Part shown: positions 15,628 through 25,369 of the stretch, piece after piece
How positions within the stretch are numbered: position 1 is the stretch's first letter
Layout: each line of letters begins with the position of its first letter
Origin: F23-D06 sp963603365
Lineage (GTDB): Bacteria > Bacteroidota > Bacteroidia > Bacteroidales > WCHB1-69
DNA length: 30,256 nucleotides
Assembly (NCBI GenBank): GCA_963603365.1
Contig: CAVCMI010000021.1
Span: 1-30,256, forward strand
Direction: 5' to 3'
Notes under the pieces: model-generated
What the model was told of the DNA's origin: nothing
The model's input: the letters and a program-made list of their open reading frames with translations, nothing else
The model's database searches: none
Program-made: the position numbers and the translations under genes

Positions 15628-16329
15628 ATGCCAAAAAACAAGTCTTTCGTCTCTCCGGTCCTGATGAACAAGGAAATCATCTTAGGGGCAATAAAGGAAG
15701 CGCTCTCGAACACCGGGAACATTCCCTCGGCCAATGTGTATTCCAATGCCGGCGTCCATCCTTTCAAGACCATCAGTCAGGAACAGCTGAAAGCCGCCTT
15801 TGTTGAAAAATTCCGTTCTGCAGACCGCCAAGCCCGGGGTTTCCTTATGCCGCCATGCACCAGCAAAAAAGCCGTCAGTGAACTGGTAGAACTCATTGTG
15901 CACCGCAAATACAACACATTCCTCAACACCGTCCCCTACTTGTCCAAATTTCTCGACAAGCACAACATCCCCTATACCAACTCCATCTATCCGAACCAGC
16001 CTGCAGATGCCGCACTTGTCTTCTCCGACATGCTCATTGCCCGCACCGGCAGCATTGGCTTCGCCCAAGAATACAACATCTACCCTTCTGTCATCGGACT
16101 CGCCCGCGAACTCATCGTTTTTGCCCGTGAAAGGTGCATCTACCCTGGCATTGAAGAGGCACTCGAGGCAAAAAAAGCCGCAAACGAGTTCTGTGCCATG
16201 ACCGAGTTCATTGCGCCATCCGCCCCTGAGATCATCGACGGAAAGGCGCACTACACTCCATGGAATCCACGCATTATCCTAATGTTAATACAAGAAAATG
16301 CCCCAAAAGAGAAAGAACCTTCTTGTTAG
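15628..16329 (+). CDS. LUD domain protein (LutC/YkgG family)
   Basis: A 233-residue protein of the LUD/DUF162 family, related to LutC of lactate utilisation. Recognisable parts are the internal segment DAALVFSDMLIARTGSIGF (around 131-149), where family members have a similar Thr-Gly-Ser turn, and the C-terminal FIAPSAPEIIDGKAHYTPWNPR. No LutA or LutB is near, so a lactate role is not implied. Its place between ftsH and cdsA is a conserved Bacteroidales arrangement. The start at 15628 is 2 bases after the ftsH stop; Met13 (15664) is an alternative. The 3' end overlaps cdsA by 32 bases. Confidence 0.82.
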   Translation: MPKNKSFVSPVLMNKEIILGAIKEALSNTGNIPSANVYSNAGVHPFKTISQEQLKAAFVEKFRSADRQARGFLMPPCTSKKAVSELVELIVHRKYNTFLNTVPYLSKFLDKHNIPYTNSIYPNQPADAALVFSDMLIARTGSIGFAQEYNIYPSVIGLARELIVFARERCIYPGIEEALEAKKAANEFCAMTEFIAPSAPEIIDGKAHYTPWNPRIILMLIQENAPKEKEPSC

Positions 16330-17155
16330 GACGGTCACCGGCGCTGTCTATATCGCCCTGATGATTGCAGGGGTCTTCTGCTATCCGCTTATGGCGGTTT
16401 TAATGTGCGTCTTGGCCTGCCTTGCCATACGAGAGTTTTCGGGGCTAACCTCCGGGCCGGTCGACCGGCTTGCATATCTGTTGCTGACCGCCGTTGCATC
16501 CACACAATTCATTGTGCTGCTCATTTACGGTGTCTCCTCAACATGCAACACCGGGTTCGGCGGAATGAGGCTCTTGTTGGTGCTGATGCCGCTGCTACTG
16601 CTCTTTTCCTTTGTGTTCATGTCCATAACGGAACTGTTCCGCAACCGACCCTGTCCCATTGAGCATATCGGTCAAGCCATTTTCGGACTATGCTGGATTG
16701 TCTTTCCGCTTGGAATACTCACACTCTGCTCCCTGTTCGCAGAACAGCTCATCCTTGCCTTTTTCCTTGTCGTCTGGTGCTACGACACCTTTGCCTACCT
16801 TGGAGGATCGCTTTATGGCAAGACCAAGATGTGCAAACGCATCTCACCCAAGAAAACATGGGAAGGCGCTGTCACGGGACTGCTTGCCGCCGTCATCCTC
16901 GCCGTCACGCTCCCCGTCATTCCATTTTTCGGGCAGCTGCACATTGCAACGGGAAAATGGGTCGTGTTTTCCCTCATCACGGTGGTGTTCGCCACATTCG
17001 GTGACCTGTTGGAATCGTGCTTCAAACGCCGGGCAGATGTTAAAGACAGCAGCCACATCCTTCCGGGGCACGGGGGCATCCTCGACCGTCTCGACTCTAT
17101 GCTTTTCTCCGCCATCCCTGCCATCCTTTTCGCCTATTCCGAAATGCTTCAATAA
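16298..17155 (+). CDS. cdsA: Phosphatidate cytidylyltransferase CdsA
   Basis: A 285-residue polytopic inner-membrane enzyme making CDP-diacylglycerol from CTP and phosphatidate, the entry to phospholipid synthesis. About eight transmembrane segments are visible. The family signature lies at about 240-266: SCFKRRADVKDSSHILPGHG followed by GILDRLDS, with the conserved KR, KD, PGHGG and DRxD residues. The first ATG (16298) overlaps the LUD gene by 32 bases; the next Met is inside the first helix, so the overlap is probably real. It ends 9 bases before uvrA. Confidence 0.96.
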   Translation: MPQKRKNLLVRTVTGAVYIALMIAGVFCYPLMAVLMCVLACLAIREFSGLTSGPVDRLAYLLLTAVASTQFIVLLIYGVSSTCNTGFGGMRLLLVLMPLLLLFSFVFMSITELFRNRPCPIEHIGQAIFGLCWIVFPLGILTLCSLFAEQLILAFFLVVWCYDTFAYLGGSLYGKTKMCKRISPKKTWEGAVTGLLAAVILAVTLPVIPFFGQLHIATGKWVVFSLITVVFATFGDLLESCFKRRADVKDSSHILPGHGGILDRLDSMLFSAIPAILFAYSEMLQ

Positions 17156-17164
17156 GATTATCAG

Positions 17165-20008
17165 ATGAAGAAGAACACGATTGAAATCCATGGAGCAAAA
17201 GTCAACAACCTCAAAAACATCGACCTTGACATTCCAAGAAACAAATTGGTAGTCATCACGGGGCTGTCAGGTTCCGGAAAATCCTCGCTGGCATTCGACA
17301 CCCTCTATGCAGAGGGACAGCGCCGCTATATTGAGAGCCTGAGTTCTTATGCCCGCCAGTTTATGGGCAAGATGAACAAGCCCGACGTGAAATCCATCAC
17401 CGGAATACCGCCTGCCGTTGCCATCAGGCAGCATACCCTGTCAAGCAACCCGCGTTCCACCGTCGGCACTGCCACGGAGATATACGATTACCTCAAACTC
17501 CTTTACGCCCACATTGGACAGACCATCTCGCCCGTCAGCGGCAAGGAGGTGCGCCGCGACACCGTCTCCGACATCATCGGCTATATGGAAAAGATACCCT
17601 CCGGGCGCAAAGTCTATATCCTCGCCCCGGTTTCGCTTCCGTCGGGCCGTACGCTGCCCGAGCAGCTCGCCATACTCAAGCAACAGGGGTTCAGCCGTAT
17701 GGTTTACAACCGCAAGGTCGCTGAAATCGACGAGATACTGAATGCGAAAAAGAGCGCCCGCACTTCAGAATTGTACATCCTCATCGACCGCTTCAAGTCG
17801 GACAACTTGTCGTCCAACAAGACGCGCGCCGAAGACTCGTTGCAGACGGCCTTGTCAGAGGGCAAAGGAGTCTGCGTGATACACACGGAATTTGAAGACT
17901 CCGTGGTGCAAAAGTCGTTCAGCAATCTTTTCTCCATGGACGGAATCGACTTTGAGGAGCCGTCTGTCAACCTGTTCAGTTTCAACAACCCTTACGGGGC
18001 GTGCAAAACCTGTTCCGGATCGGGCATGATTGAGGGCATCGACCCCGACCTTGTCTTTCCTGACCGTTCGCTCTCCGTAGCCGACGGCGCAGTCGCCTGC
18101 TGGCACGGCGAGGTCTTCAGCGAATGGAAGAACTATTTCATCCGTCAGGCGTCCAATGCGGGATTTCCCATTTACCGTGCCATCCAAGACCTCTCGCAAA
18201 GCGAATACGACCTGCTCTGGTACGGCGACCCTGCCCGAAAAATCGAGGGGGTCACCCAGTTTTTCAAGTTCGTGTCATCGAACATTTACAAGATACAGTA
18301 CCGTGTGTTACAGGCCCGTTACCGCGGGCGCGAGCGCTGTCCCGACTGCCACGGATCGCGGCTGCGCAAAGAGGCGCTGTACGTAAAGGTGTGCGGAAAA
18401 AGCATTGCAGACTTGCTTTCCATGCCGATGTCTGACCTTAAAGTGTTCTTTGACAATTTCAAATATCCTTCAGAGACGGCCAAAGACATTTCCGCGCAGA
18501 TTGTCAAAGAACTGGCAACGCGTGTCGGGCTGCTCGTGGACGTCGGGTTAGGCTATCTCACGGCCGACCGCAATGCCGGCACCTTGTCGGGCGGCGAGGC
18601 ACAGCGCATCAGCCTGGCCACGTCATTGGGTAGCAGCCTTGTCGGATCCCTTTACATTCTCGACGAGCCCAGCATAGGGTTGCATCCGCGCGACACCGAA
18701 AACCTGATCCGCGTGCTCAGGCGGCTGCGTGACATCGGCAACACCGTAGTCGTGGTGGAGCATGACGAAGCCATCATCCGTGCCGCCGACTACATCATTG
18801 ACATCGGACCGAAAGCCGGACGGCTGGGAGGGGAAGTCGTGTTTCACGGCACCTTTCCGGAACTCATGGCGGCTGGCCACAACCTTACTGCCGAATACCT
18901 GCGCGGCATAGAGGGCGGCTTCCCCGCAGAACAATGCCGTGCCATCCCCATTCCGGCACGGCGGAGGAAATGGCGCAACTTCATAGCGATTGCCGGCGCT
19001 AAAGAGAACAACCTAAAAAACATAGACGTCAAGATACCCTTGGAGTGTTTCACCGTCATCACAGGCGTGAGCGGCTCCGGGAAGAGCACACTCGTACACC
19101 GCATCCTCTATTCGGGCATGCTCCACCTGCTGGACAAGCCGGGCGAGAAGCCCGGACAGTATGCCGGCATCGAGGCTGACACGACCCGCATCCGTGACGT
19201 GGTGCTGGTGGACCAGAACCCGATAGGACGATCCACCCGTTCCAACCCTGCCACCTATGTCAAGGCGTACAACTTCATCCGCGAACTGTTTGCCGCCCAG
19301 CCGCTTGCCAAACAACGCAACTACAAACCCGGTTTCTTCTCTTTCAACGTGGCCGGCGGCCGCTGCGAAGAGTGCGAAGGCGAAGGCATCATCCATATCA
19401 ACATGCAGTTCATGGCTGACGTGGAACTGCGCTGCCCCGCATGCAACGGCACCCGCTTCCGCGAAGAGGCCCTCGACATCAAAGTGAACGGACAGACCAT
19501 AAACGACATACTGGACATGACCGTTGACCAAGCCATCGAGTTCTTCAGGGCATTGCCGCTGACTGACACCACCAAGAACATCCTAAAGTGCCTGCTTCCA
19601 ATGCAAGACGTGGGACTCGGCTACCTGATCATGGGGCAAACCTCCTCTTCACTCTCCGGCGGCGAGGCGCAACGCGTGAAACTGGCCTTCTACCTGTCGC
19701 AGGAAGACGACCGGCAAAACAAACTTTTCCTTTTCGACGAACCTACCACCGGACTGCATTTCCACGACATCAGCAAACTGTACAAAGCCTTTGACCGGCT
19801 GATCGAAAAAGGCAATTCCCTTGTCGTCATCGAGCACAACACCGAACTCATCAAATGCGCCGACTGGGTCATCGATATGGGGCCCGACGGCGGCAAAAAC
19901 GGCGGCAATGTCATCTTTGAAGGCACTCCCGAAAGACTGACAGAGCAGAAACGATCCTATACGGCCAAAGCCTTGCGACATGCTTTCGGGAAACCCGAAG
20001 AACTCTGA
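17165..20008 (+). CDS. uvrA: Excinuclease ABC subunit UvrA
   Basis: A 947-residue DNA damage recognition ATPase of nucleotide excision repair, close to the usual 940. It has two ABC modules: Walker A GLSGSGKS (33-40) and a second GVSGSGKS in the C half; signatures LSGGEAQRI and LSGGEAQRV; and Walker B YILDEPSIGLHP and FLFDEPTTGLHF. The C-terminal zinc module is complete (Cys734, Cys737, Cys757, Cys760). The N-terminal module keeps only GACKTC (Cys280, Cys283); the partner CPxC pair found upstream of it in E. coli UvrA is missing. I believe this is common for one of the UvrA paralogues in Bacteroidota. It is the last gene of the rsfS operon. Confidence 0.95.
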   Translation: MKKNTIEIHGAKVNNLKNIDLDIPRNKLVVITGLSGSGKSSLAFDTLYAEGQRRYIESLSSYARQFMGKMNKPDVKSITGIPPAVAIRQHTLSSNPRSTVGTATEIYDYLKLLYAHIGQTISPVSGKEVRRDTVSDIIGYMEKIPSGRKVYILAPVSLPSGRTLPEQLAILKQQGFSRMVYNRKVAEIDEILNAKKSARTSELYILIDRFKSDNLSSNKTRAEDSLQTALSEGKGVCVIHTEFEDSVVQKSFSNLFSMDGIDFEEPSVNLFSFNNPYGACKTCSGSGMIEGIDPDLVFPDRSLSVADGAVACWHGEVFSEWKNYFIRQASNAGFPIYRAIQDLSQSEYDLLWYGDPARKIEGVTQFFKFVSSNIYKIQYRVLQARYRGRERCPDCHGSRLRKEALYVKVCGKSIADLLSMPMSDLKVFFDNFKYPSETAKDISAQIVKELATRVGLLVDVGLGYLTADRNAGTLSGGEAQRISLATSLGSSLVGSLYILDEPSIGLHPRDTENLIRVLRRLRDIGNTVVVVEHDEAIIRAADYIIDIGPKAGRLGGEVVFHGTFPELMAAGHNLTAEYLRGIEGGFPAEQCRAIPIPARRRKWRNFIAIAGAKENNLKNIDVKIPLECFTVITGVSGSGKSTLVHRILYSGMLHLLDKPGEKPGQYAGIEADTTRIRDVVLVDQNPIGRSTRSNPATYVKAYNFIRELFAAQPLAKQRNYKPGFFSFNVAGGRCEECEGEGIIHINMQFMADVELRCPACNGTRFREEALDIKVNGQTINDILDMTVDQAIEFFRALPLTDTTKNILKCLLPMQDVGLGYLIMGQTSSSLSGGEAQRVKLAFYLSQEDDRQNKLFLFDEPTTGLHFHDISKLYKAFDRLIEKGNSLVVIEHNTELIKCADWVIDMGPDGGKNGGNVIFEGTPERLTEQKRSYTAKALRHAFGKPEEL

Positions 20009-20022
20009 ACCCGTTTTTTCCC

Positions 20023-20030
20023 TATCTTTG
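20023..20030 (+). promoter_or_regulatory. -7 box for the C10 protease gene
   Basis: TATCTTTG matches TAnnTTTG, 15 bases after the uvrA stop and 57 bases before the protease ATG at 20088. This supports the shorter start and a transcript separate from uvrA. Confidence 0.6.
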
Positions 20031-20087
20031 CCCGACATTATAAGAACAATCCAGTCATTTAATAACATTAAGACCAAACAGCCCAAT

Positions 20088-22217
20088 ATGAAAAAAACAA
20101 TCCTCCTGCTGACATCCCTGTTTGCTGCATCCGTATGCATACATGCACAAAGTGTCACCAAGACAGAAGCAGACCTTGCTGCTTCACGCTTTGCGCAAGA
20201 GAGATTCCTGAACTCCGGCAAATCGGCCGCACCTGAAGTCGTTTTTCAGGAAATCATATATGACAACGACATTCCGTGCCTGTTCCGGTACAGTGCCGGC
20301 GAGAAAGGGTTCATCCTGGTATGCGGATCGAAAGCCGTAACGCCCGTTGCAGCCTACTCGACAGACGACAACTTCGGCATGGTGCCTCCCGTGCGCGACC
20401 TGATAGAGCAGTACAAGGCCGAAATAGCACGTTCGTTGCAAGACAAGTCAGCGCCAAAGCCGGAAATTGCCCGCCAATGGAGTCACCTCCTCGCCGAACC
20501 ATTTGTTCCCTCGGCGCAGAAAAGCGGCACAGACGGCTATCTGCTCACCACCCGCTGGAATCAGAACAAATATTACAACACCTATTGTCCTTGGGATGTC
20601 AATTCGGGCAGTTATTACGACTACCGCGTCCCGAACGGCTGTGTGGCCTTGGCTTGCGCGCAGATCATGAACTACCACCATTGGCCGGTCAAGCCCGCTG
20701 TAACCATCATCTCGTACGTGCCCACCGGCTATCCGCGTCAAACCGTCTATTTCAACCGCGAGACCTACCATTGGGAAGCCATGTGCAACGAGCCGCAAAG
20801 CTATGCCAACGAGATTGCCAAGATCGCCCATCAGATGGGCGTCGCCATCCAGATGAACTACACGCCCGACGGTTCCGGCGCACAGACTGACGATGCCAAG
20901 AACAAACTATACCAGGTGTTCAAATACGACCAAAGCATTACCACCTACTACCGCGCCGCCTACACCGACAGCGCCTCCCTGCAAACCTACGTTCAGGTGC
21001 TGAAAGACGAATTGGACCGCAGACGCCCCATCTATTATTCAGGCTGCACGGCACAAGGCTCCTGCCACGCCTACATCCTCGACGGCTATGACAGTGACGA
21101 CAAGTTCCACATCAACTTCGGATGGGGCGGCTCCGGCAACGGATATTATGCCATCGACAACTTCGGGTTCGACACCTACTCCTCTGAAGCCATCGTCAAC
21201 ATCTTCCCGTCGGGGGGCTATCCCGAGGAGACCTGCAGCGGCCACCAGCGGCTCACCGCCTCTTTCGGATACATCTTCGACAGCAATCCCGCCACGCCTT
21301 ACGCCAGCAGCCCCGACTGCTCCTGGACGGTGGCCGTGCCGCATGCCAACGCCTACACCTTCTCGTTCGACAGGCTGGACCTCGACCCTGATGTCGATTT
21401 CGTCACCATCTACAACGGTCCTACGGCAGAATCCGGCATCAAAGCCACCTTTTCGGGCAACACACTGCCGTCGAACAGCATCACCGTGCAGGCCGACAGC
21501 GTGCTGGTAACCTTCACCTCTGCCGCCGACGCCGTGCCAAGCGGCAACAACCACTACGGCTTCCAGATGTCTTACGAGTCAACCCTCGAACACAACAACC
21601 TCTGCCCCAGCCACACCAATGTCACAGAATGGAACACCACCCTCACCGACGGTTCTGGAGAGGGAGAGAACTACTACCCCGAAACCAACTGCACATGGAA
21701 CGTGCAACTGCAATACATCTCCGGCTATTCCTTCGCTTTCCGCAAGTTTGACCTCGGATACGGCGACTTTGTGGACATCTACGATGCTACCACATACCCG
21801 CCGGTGTTATACAAACGCTTCGACCTCAACAATTTGCCTGGTTATGACAACTATGTTGTGAACTTCCGGAAAATGTTGGTCAATTTCGTGTCTGACAACT
21901 GGAGCCAGAGCGACGGCTTTGAACTGGAATACTGGGCTATCGCAAGCGTGGACCAAGAGAGCGGCATCGAAGACTTGAAAGCATATCCGAACCCTACATC
22001 CGGAAATCTGTTTGTGGAGTTCTCCCTGTCTGAAGCCGAAAGTGTGACTTGCCAACTTGCTGACGCTGCGGGAAAGGTCATCAGCACAGAGCAAATCGAG
22101 GGTGCGCCCGGTCTGAACAGACATGCTCTGATGCTGCCCGCCACGGCCTCCGGGTTCTACCTGTTGCAGCTCACCACTAAAACGGGCAAAACCATCCGGA
22201 AAATAATGGTACAGTAA
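20088..22217 (+). CDS. C10 (streptopain-type) cysteine protease with two CUB domains and T9SS sorting domain
   Basis: From the ATG at 20088 the protein has 709 residues; a longer frame from 19980 runs back into uvrA and would bury the signal peptide (MKKTILLLTS..., cleavage after IHA, 1-20). Residues 21-130 fit the Spi-type inhibitory prodomain. The catalytic domain shows VPNGCVALACAQIMNY with Cys185, CHAYILDGYD with His327, and FHINFGWGGSGNGYY. Two CUB-like beta domains follow (about 383-497 and 506-616), each with paired Cys and the DxVxIY strand. A T9SS type A sorting domain closes the protein (about 625-709; KAYPNPTSGNLFVEF, then a terminal strand). It resembles secreted proteases of Prevotella and relatives in architecture. 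Confidence 0.92.
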   Translation: MKKTILLLTSLFAASVCIHAQSVTKTEADLAASRFAQERFLNSGKSAAPEVVFQEIIYDNDIPCLFRYSAGEKGFILVCGSKAVTPVAAYSTDDNFGMVPPVRDLIEQYKAEIARSLQDKSAPKPEIARQWSHLLAEPFVPSAQKSGTDGYLLTTRWNQNKYYNTYCPWDVNSGSYYDYRVPNGCVALACAQIMNYHHWPVKPAVTIISYVPTGYPRQTVYFNRETYHWEAMCNEPQSYANEIAKIAHQMGVAIQMNYTPDGSGAQTDDAKNKLYQVFKYDQSITTYYRAAYTDSASLQTYVQVLKDELDRRRPIYYSGCTAQGSCHAYILDGYDSDDKFHINFGWGGSGNGYYAIDNFGFDTYSSEAIVNIFPSGGYPEETCSGHQRLTASFGYIFDSNPATPYASSPDCSWTVAVPHANAYTFSFDRLDLDPDVDFVTIYNGPTAESGIKATFSGNTLPSNSITVQADSVLVTFTSAADAVPSGNNHYGFQMSYESTLEHNNLCPSHTNVTEWNTTLTDGSGEGENYYPETNCTWNVQLQYISGYSFAFRKFDLGYGDFVDIYDATTYPPVLYKRFDLNNLPGYDNYVVNFRKMLVNFVSDNWSQSDGFELEYWAIASVDQESGIEDLKAYPNPTSGNLFVEFSLSEAESVTCQLADAAGKVISTEQIEGAPGLNRHALMLPATASGFYLLQLTTKTGKTIRKIMVQ

Positions 22218-22421
22218 CCATAGGAAACATAACCGTTTCTCTCTGGTGTCCATTGTATATCTAACACCATACGGCAAATATGTTCTGAACATAAAAAACC
22301 TATCTTTGCACGCTTTTCTCCGCCAACGTCCGTCCTGTCTACGAAAACGTGGCGGAAAGCGTATAAGCATAGCATAAACAAACAGTTAACACTACAGACA
22401 ACTAAGCAATTACAACGAATT
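22218..22421 (+). other. Spacer and leader between C10 protease and asnS
   Basis: No gene is seen. A short GAAAC/GTTTC pairing just after the protease stop is too weak to call a terminator. The asnS promoter box lies at 22301-22308 and leaves a leader of about 105 bases in which I see no strong structure. Confidence 0.5.
22301..22308 (+). promoter_or_regulatory. -7 box for asnS-rpoN
   Basis: TATCTTTG matches TAnnTTTG, 114 bases before the asnS ATG. A TGTTCTG at 22281 lies near the -33 distance but is only a partial match. Confidence 0.55.
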
Positions 22422-23819
22422 ATGAGAAGGTCAAGAATCAAGGATGTCCTGAAGAGCCCCGAAACCGTCGGCTTCGGAAATGATGTCTGCATAAAAGGAT
22501 GGGTGCGCACCAAACGCGGCAACAGCCATGTGGTATTCATAGCCCTCAACGACGGCTCTATTGTTACAAGCCTGCAGGTGGTAGCCGACCCGGGCAAATT
22601 CGACGAAACGCTGATGAAAAGAATCACGACAGGTTCTTGCCTCCACGTGGAGGGCAAATTGGTACAGTCGGAGGGAAAGGGCCAGACCATGGAGGTGCAG
22701 GCCGAGTTTATTGAGCTGTACGGCACCGCCGACCCGGAGCAGTACCCGTTGCAGAAGAAAGGTCACTCTATGGAGTTTTTGCGCGAGATTGCCCATCTCC
22801 GCCCCCGCACCAACTATTTCGGCTGTGTGCTGCGTCTGCGCCATGCCATGGCATTTGCCATCCACCAGTATTTCAACGAAAGAGGCTTCTTCTATCTCCA
22901 TACGCCGCTGATCACAGCTTCAGATGCCGAGGGCGCCGGCGAGATGTTCACCGTGACCACCTTCGACCTCAACAATTTACCTCATACTGATGACGGGAAG
23001 GTGGACTACAAGAAAGATTTCTTCGGCAAACATACCAATCTCACCGTATCGGGACAGCTTGAGGGCGAACTCGGAGCACTGGCATTAGGCAATATCTACA
23101 CATTCGGCCCTACATTCCGCGCCGAAAACAGCAACACGCCGCGCCACCTCGCCGAATTTTGGATGATTGAGCCCGAAATGGCATTCTATGACATCACCGA
23201 CAATATGGACCTGGCCGAGGATTTCATCAAGCATCTGGTACAATACGCCCTGGACCACAATATGGATGACCTGCAGTTCCTCAATGACCTCTTTGACAAA
23301 GGACTCATTGAACGGCTTCAGTCGGTGATCAAAGAGCAATTCGTTCGCCTCGACTACACCGGCGCCATCGACATTCTGCTGAAAGCAGACAAGAAATTCG
23401 AGAACAAGGTGGAATGGGGAATCGACCTGCAGTCGGAGCACGAGCGCTATCTGGTAGAGAACCATTTCAAACGCCCCGTCATCCTGACAGACTACCCAAA
23501 AGAGATCAAGTCGTTCTATATGAAGCAGAACGATGACGGCAAGACCGTGAGAGCCATGGACGTGCTATTCCCGACTATCGGTGAGATCATCGGAGGTTCC
23601 GAGCGCGAGGCGGACTATCAGAAACTGCTGAACCGCGTACACGAACTGCACATGACAGAACAGCAGTACTGGTGGTACTTTGAGACACGCAAGTTCGGTT
23701 CAGCCCCACATTCCGGCTTCGGCCTGGGCTTTGAACGGCTGATGCTCTTCATTACTGGCATGAGCAACATCAGAGATGTCATTCCGTTCCCGAGAACCCC
23801 GCAGAACGCTGATTTTTAG
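22422..23819 (+). CDS. asnS: Asparaginyl-tRNA synthetase
   Basis: A 465-residue class IIb synthetase charging tRNA-Asn. The N-terminal OB-fold anticodon-binding domain covers about 15-100 (CIKGWVRTKRGNSHVVFIAL). Class II motif 2 is seen in FGPTFRAENSNTPRHLAEFW and motif 3 in GFGLGFERLMLFITGMSNIRD, with RTPQNADF at the C-terminus. An insertion with HTDDGKVDYKKDFFGK is typical of bacterial AsnRS. Length is usual. It has its own promoter, and rpoN follows after 32 bases, so the two are probably cotranscribed. Confidence 0.96.
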   Translation: MRRSRIKDVLKSPETVGFGNDVCIKGWVRTKRGNSHVVFIALNDGSIVTSLQVVADPGKFDETLMKRITTGSCLHVEGKLVQSEGKGQTMEVQAEFIELYGTADPEQYPLQKKGHSMEFLREIAHLRPRTNYFGCVLRLRHAMAFAIHQYFNERGFFYLHTPLITASDAEGAGEMFTVTTFDLNNLPHTDDGKVDYKKDFFGKHTNLTVSGQLEGELGALALGNIYTFGPTFRAENSNTPRHLAEFWMIEPEMAFYDITDNMDLAEDFIKHLVQYALDHNMDDLQFLNDLFDKGLIERLQSVIKEQFVRLDYTGAIDILLKADKKFENKVEWGIDLQSEHERYLVENHFKRPVILTDYPKEIKSFYMKQNDDGKTVRAMDVLFPTIGEIIGGSEREADYQKLLNRVHELHMTEQQYWWYFETRKFGSAPHSGFGLGFERLMLFITGMSNIRDVIPFPRTPQNADF

Positions 23820-23851
23820 GAACCCCGCACCATCCTACTGACCTAAACACT

Positions 23852-25369
23852 ATGGCATCGAACAGTCAGTCACAAGTACAGAAAACAGAGCAGAGACAGA
23901 TAGCCACTCAACAGACTATCCGGCTGATGCAACTGGTTGAGTTGCCTTGCGACTCTCTTGAGCATGAGATACAGAAAGAGGTGGACGAGAATCCGGCTCT
24001 TGAAGTGGTGCACGACGATACCGATGACCTCCAGCCCGACACGGCCGATGACACCGCATTGCCCGAATATGACGAGAACGGCGACCCCCTCGACCTTACC
24101 GCCGACCAACTGCCTGACGATGAAATCTTCAAGGAAGATTACTACCGCGACGATGACTTGGACGACTACCCGACGGAACGCGAAATCGAAAACACCATCC
24201 GGCGGCTGAACGCCCCAGAAGCGCATAACGAAAACGAGCGGATCGGCGTTTTTCACAACTCTATGCAGGAGCAGTGGCAACTGCAACTTGGAGAGATGAA
24301 CATGACCGAGAAGCAAAGCCGCATAGCCCGTTATTTGACCGGGAATCTTAATGACGACGGCTATTTTACAATGGATTTGCAGTCTGTGGTCAACGAGTTG
24401 CTCTATTTGGACAACATATACACCACCGTTGAGGAGGTGGAAGATGTTCTCATCAGCTTTGTGCAGGAACTGGACCCGCCCGGCATAGGTGCGCGTACGC
24501 TGCAGGAGTGCCTGCTCATACAACTGCACCGTCTGCCCACACAAACCGAAGCCTCCAAGAACGCTGTGCGGTTGTTGGAAAATTGTTTTGATGCTTTCAC
24601 AAAAAAGCATTACGAGAGAATCCAGCAGGCATTGTCCATCTCTGAGATGCAACTCAAAGATGCCCTTGCCGTGATCCGGAAACTTGACCCGCGCCCCGCC
24701 GACTCCGGCTCCCCGCTCGACAAGTCTGCCGATGTCATCACCCCCGACTTCACCATAACCTCAAACAACGGCAAACTCAACTTGAGCCTCAACAACCAAT
24801 ACGTCTCCAGAGTCCGGATCAATAAGGAGTTCAGCAATGCCTACCGCTTCCTCACCAAAGAAGCCAGCGAGAAAAAAAAGGCTGAGGCCGAAAAGTTCAT
24901 GCGCGAGTACGTGGACAAAGGCGAGCAGTTCATCGGCATCCTCTCTATGCGCGAGATGATCCTCTACAACACGATGTATGCCATCATGCAGCACCAGAAA
25001 GATTATTTCCTCACCGGCGACGACACTGAACTCAAGCCTATGATTCTGAAAACCATAGCACAGGAGGTAAATGTGGACGTCTCTACCGTCTCGCGAGTTT
25101 CAAACAGCAAATATGTGCAGACCGACTTCGGCATCATTCCGCTCAAGCACCTCTTTTCTGAAGCCGTCAACGATGACGATGTCTCTTCCAAGGAAATAAA
25201 GCAAATACTCGTCGACCTCATCAAAAACGAGGACAAGAAAAAGCCGCTTTCGGATGAAAAGCTGAGTCTGCTGCTGAAAGAGCGCGGCTATAACATTGCC
25301 CGCCGTACTGTGGCCAAATACCGAGAGCAGTCTGACCTTCCCGTCGCCCGGCTCCGGAAAGAGCTGTAG
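23852..25369 (+). CDS. rpoN: RNA polymerase sigma-54 factor RpoN
   Basis: A 505-residue sigma-54. Region I is the Gln/Leu-rich N-terminus (QRQIATQQTIRLMQLVELP and EVDENPALE). A very acidic region II (about 50-110) follows, then the core-binding domain (EWQLQLGEMN-like stretch, GYFTMD, LDPPGIGART) and the DNA-binding part with VDVSTVSRVSNSKYVQT and the RpoN box ARRTVAKYRE (483-492). No enhancer-binding activator is encoded in the window and no -24/-12 promoter was noticed. Its TAG is directly followed by the reverse-strand stop of comF with no base between them. Confidence 0.96.
   Translation: MASNSQSQVQKTEQRQIATQQTIRLMQLVELPCDSLEHEIQKEVDENPALEVVHDDTDDLQPDTADDTALPEYDENGDPLDLTADQLPDDEIFKEDYYRDDDLDDYPTEREIENTIRRLNAPEAHNENERIGVFHNSMQEQWQLQLGEMNMTEKQSRIARYLTGNLNDDGYFTMDLQSVVNELLYLDNIYTTVEEVEDVLISFVQELDPPGIGARTLQECLLIQLHRLPTQTEASKNAVRLLENCFDAFTKKHYERIQQALSISEMQLKDALAVIRKLDPRPADSGSPLDKSADVITPDFTITSNNGKLNLSLNNQYVSRVRINKEFSNAYRFLTKEASEKKKAEAEKFMREYVDKGEQFIGILSMREMILYNTMYAIMQHQKDYFLTGDDTELKPMILKTIAQEVNVDVSTVSRVSNSKYVQTDFGIIPLKHLFSEAVNDDDVSSKEIKQILVDLIKNEDKKKPLSDEKLSLLLKERGYNIARRTVAKYREQSDLPVARLRKEL

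Noticed and set aside
14603..15634. Minus-strand 343-codon frame opposite ftsH
   Set aside because: FtsH is certain on the plus strand, and the opposite frame has no family resemblance; high GC lengthens antisense frames here.
19980..20087. Longer N-terminus for the C10 protease
   Set aside because: It overlaps uvrA, spans the promoter box and would place the signal peptide 36 residues inside the protein.
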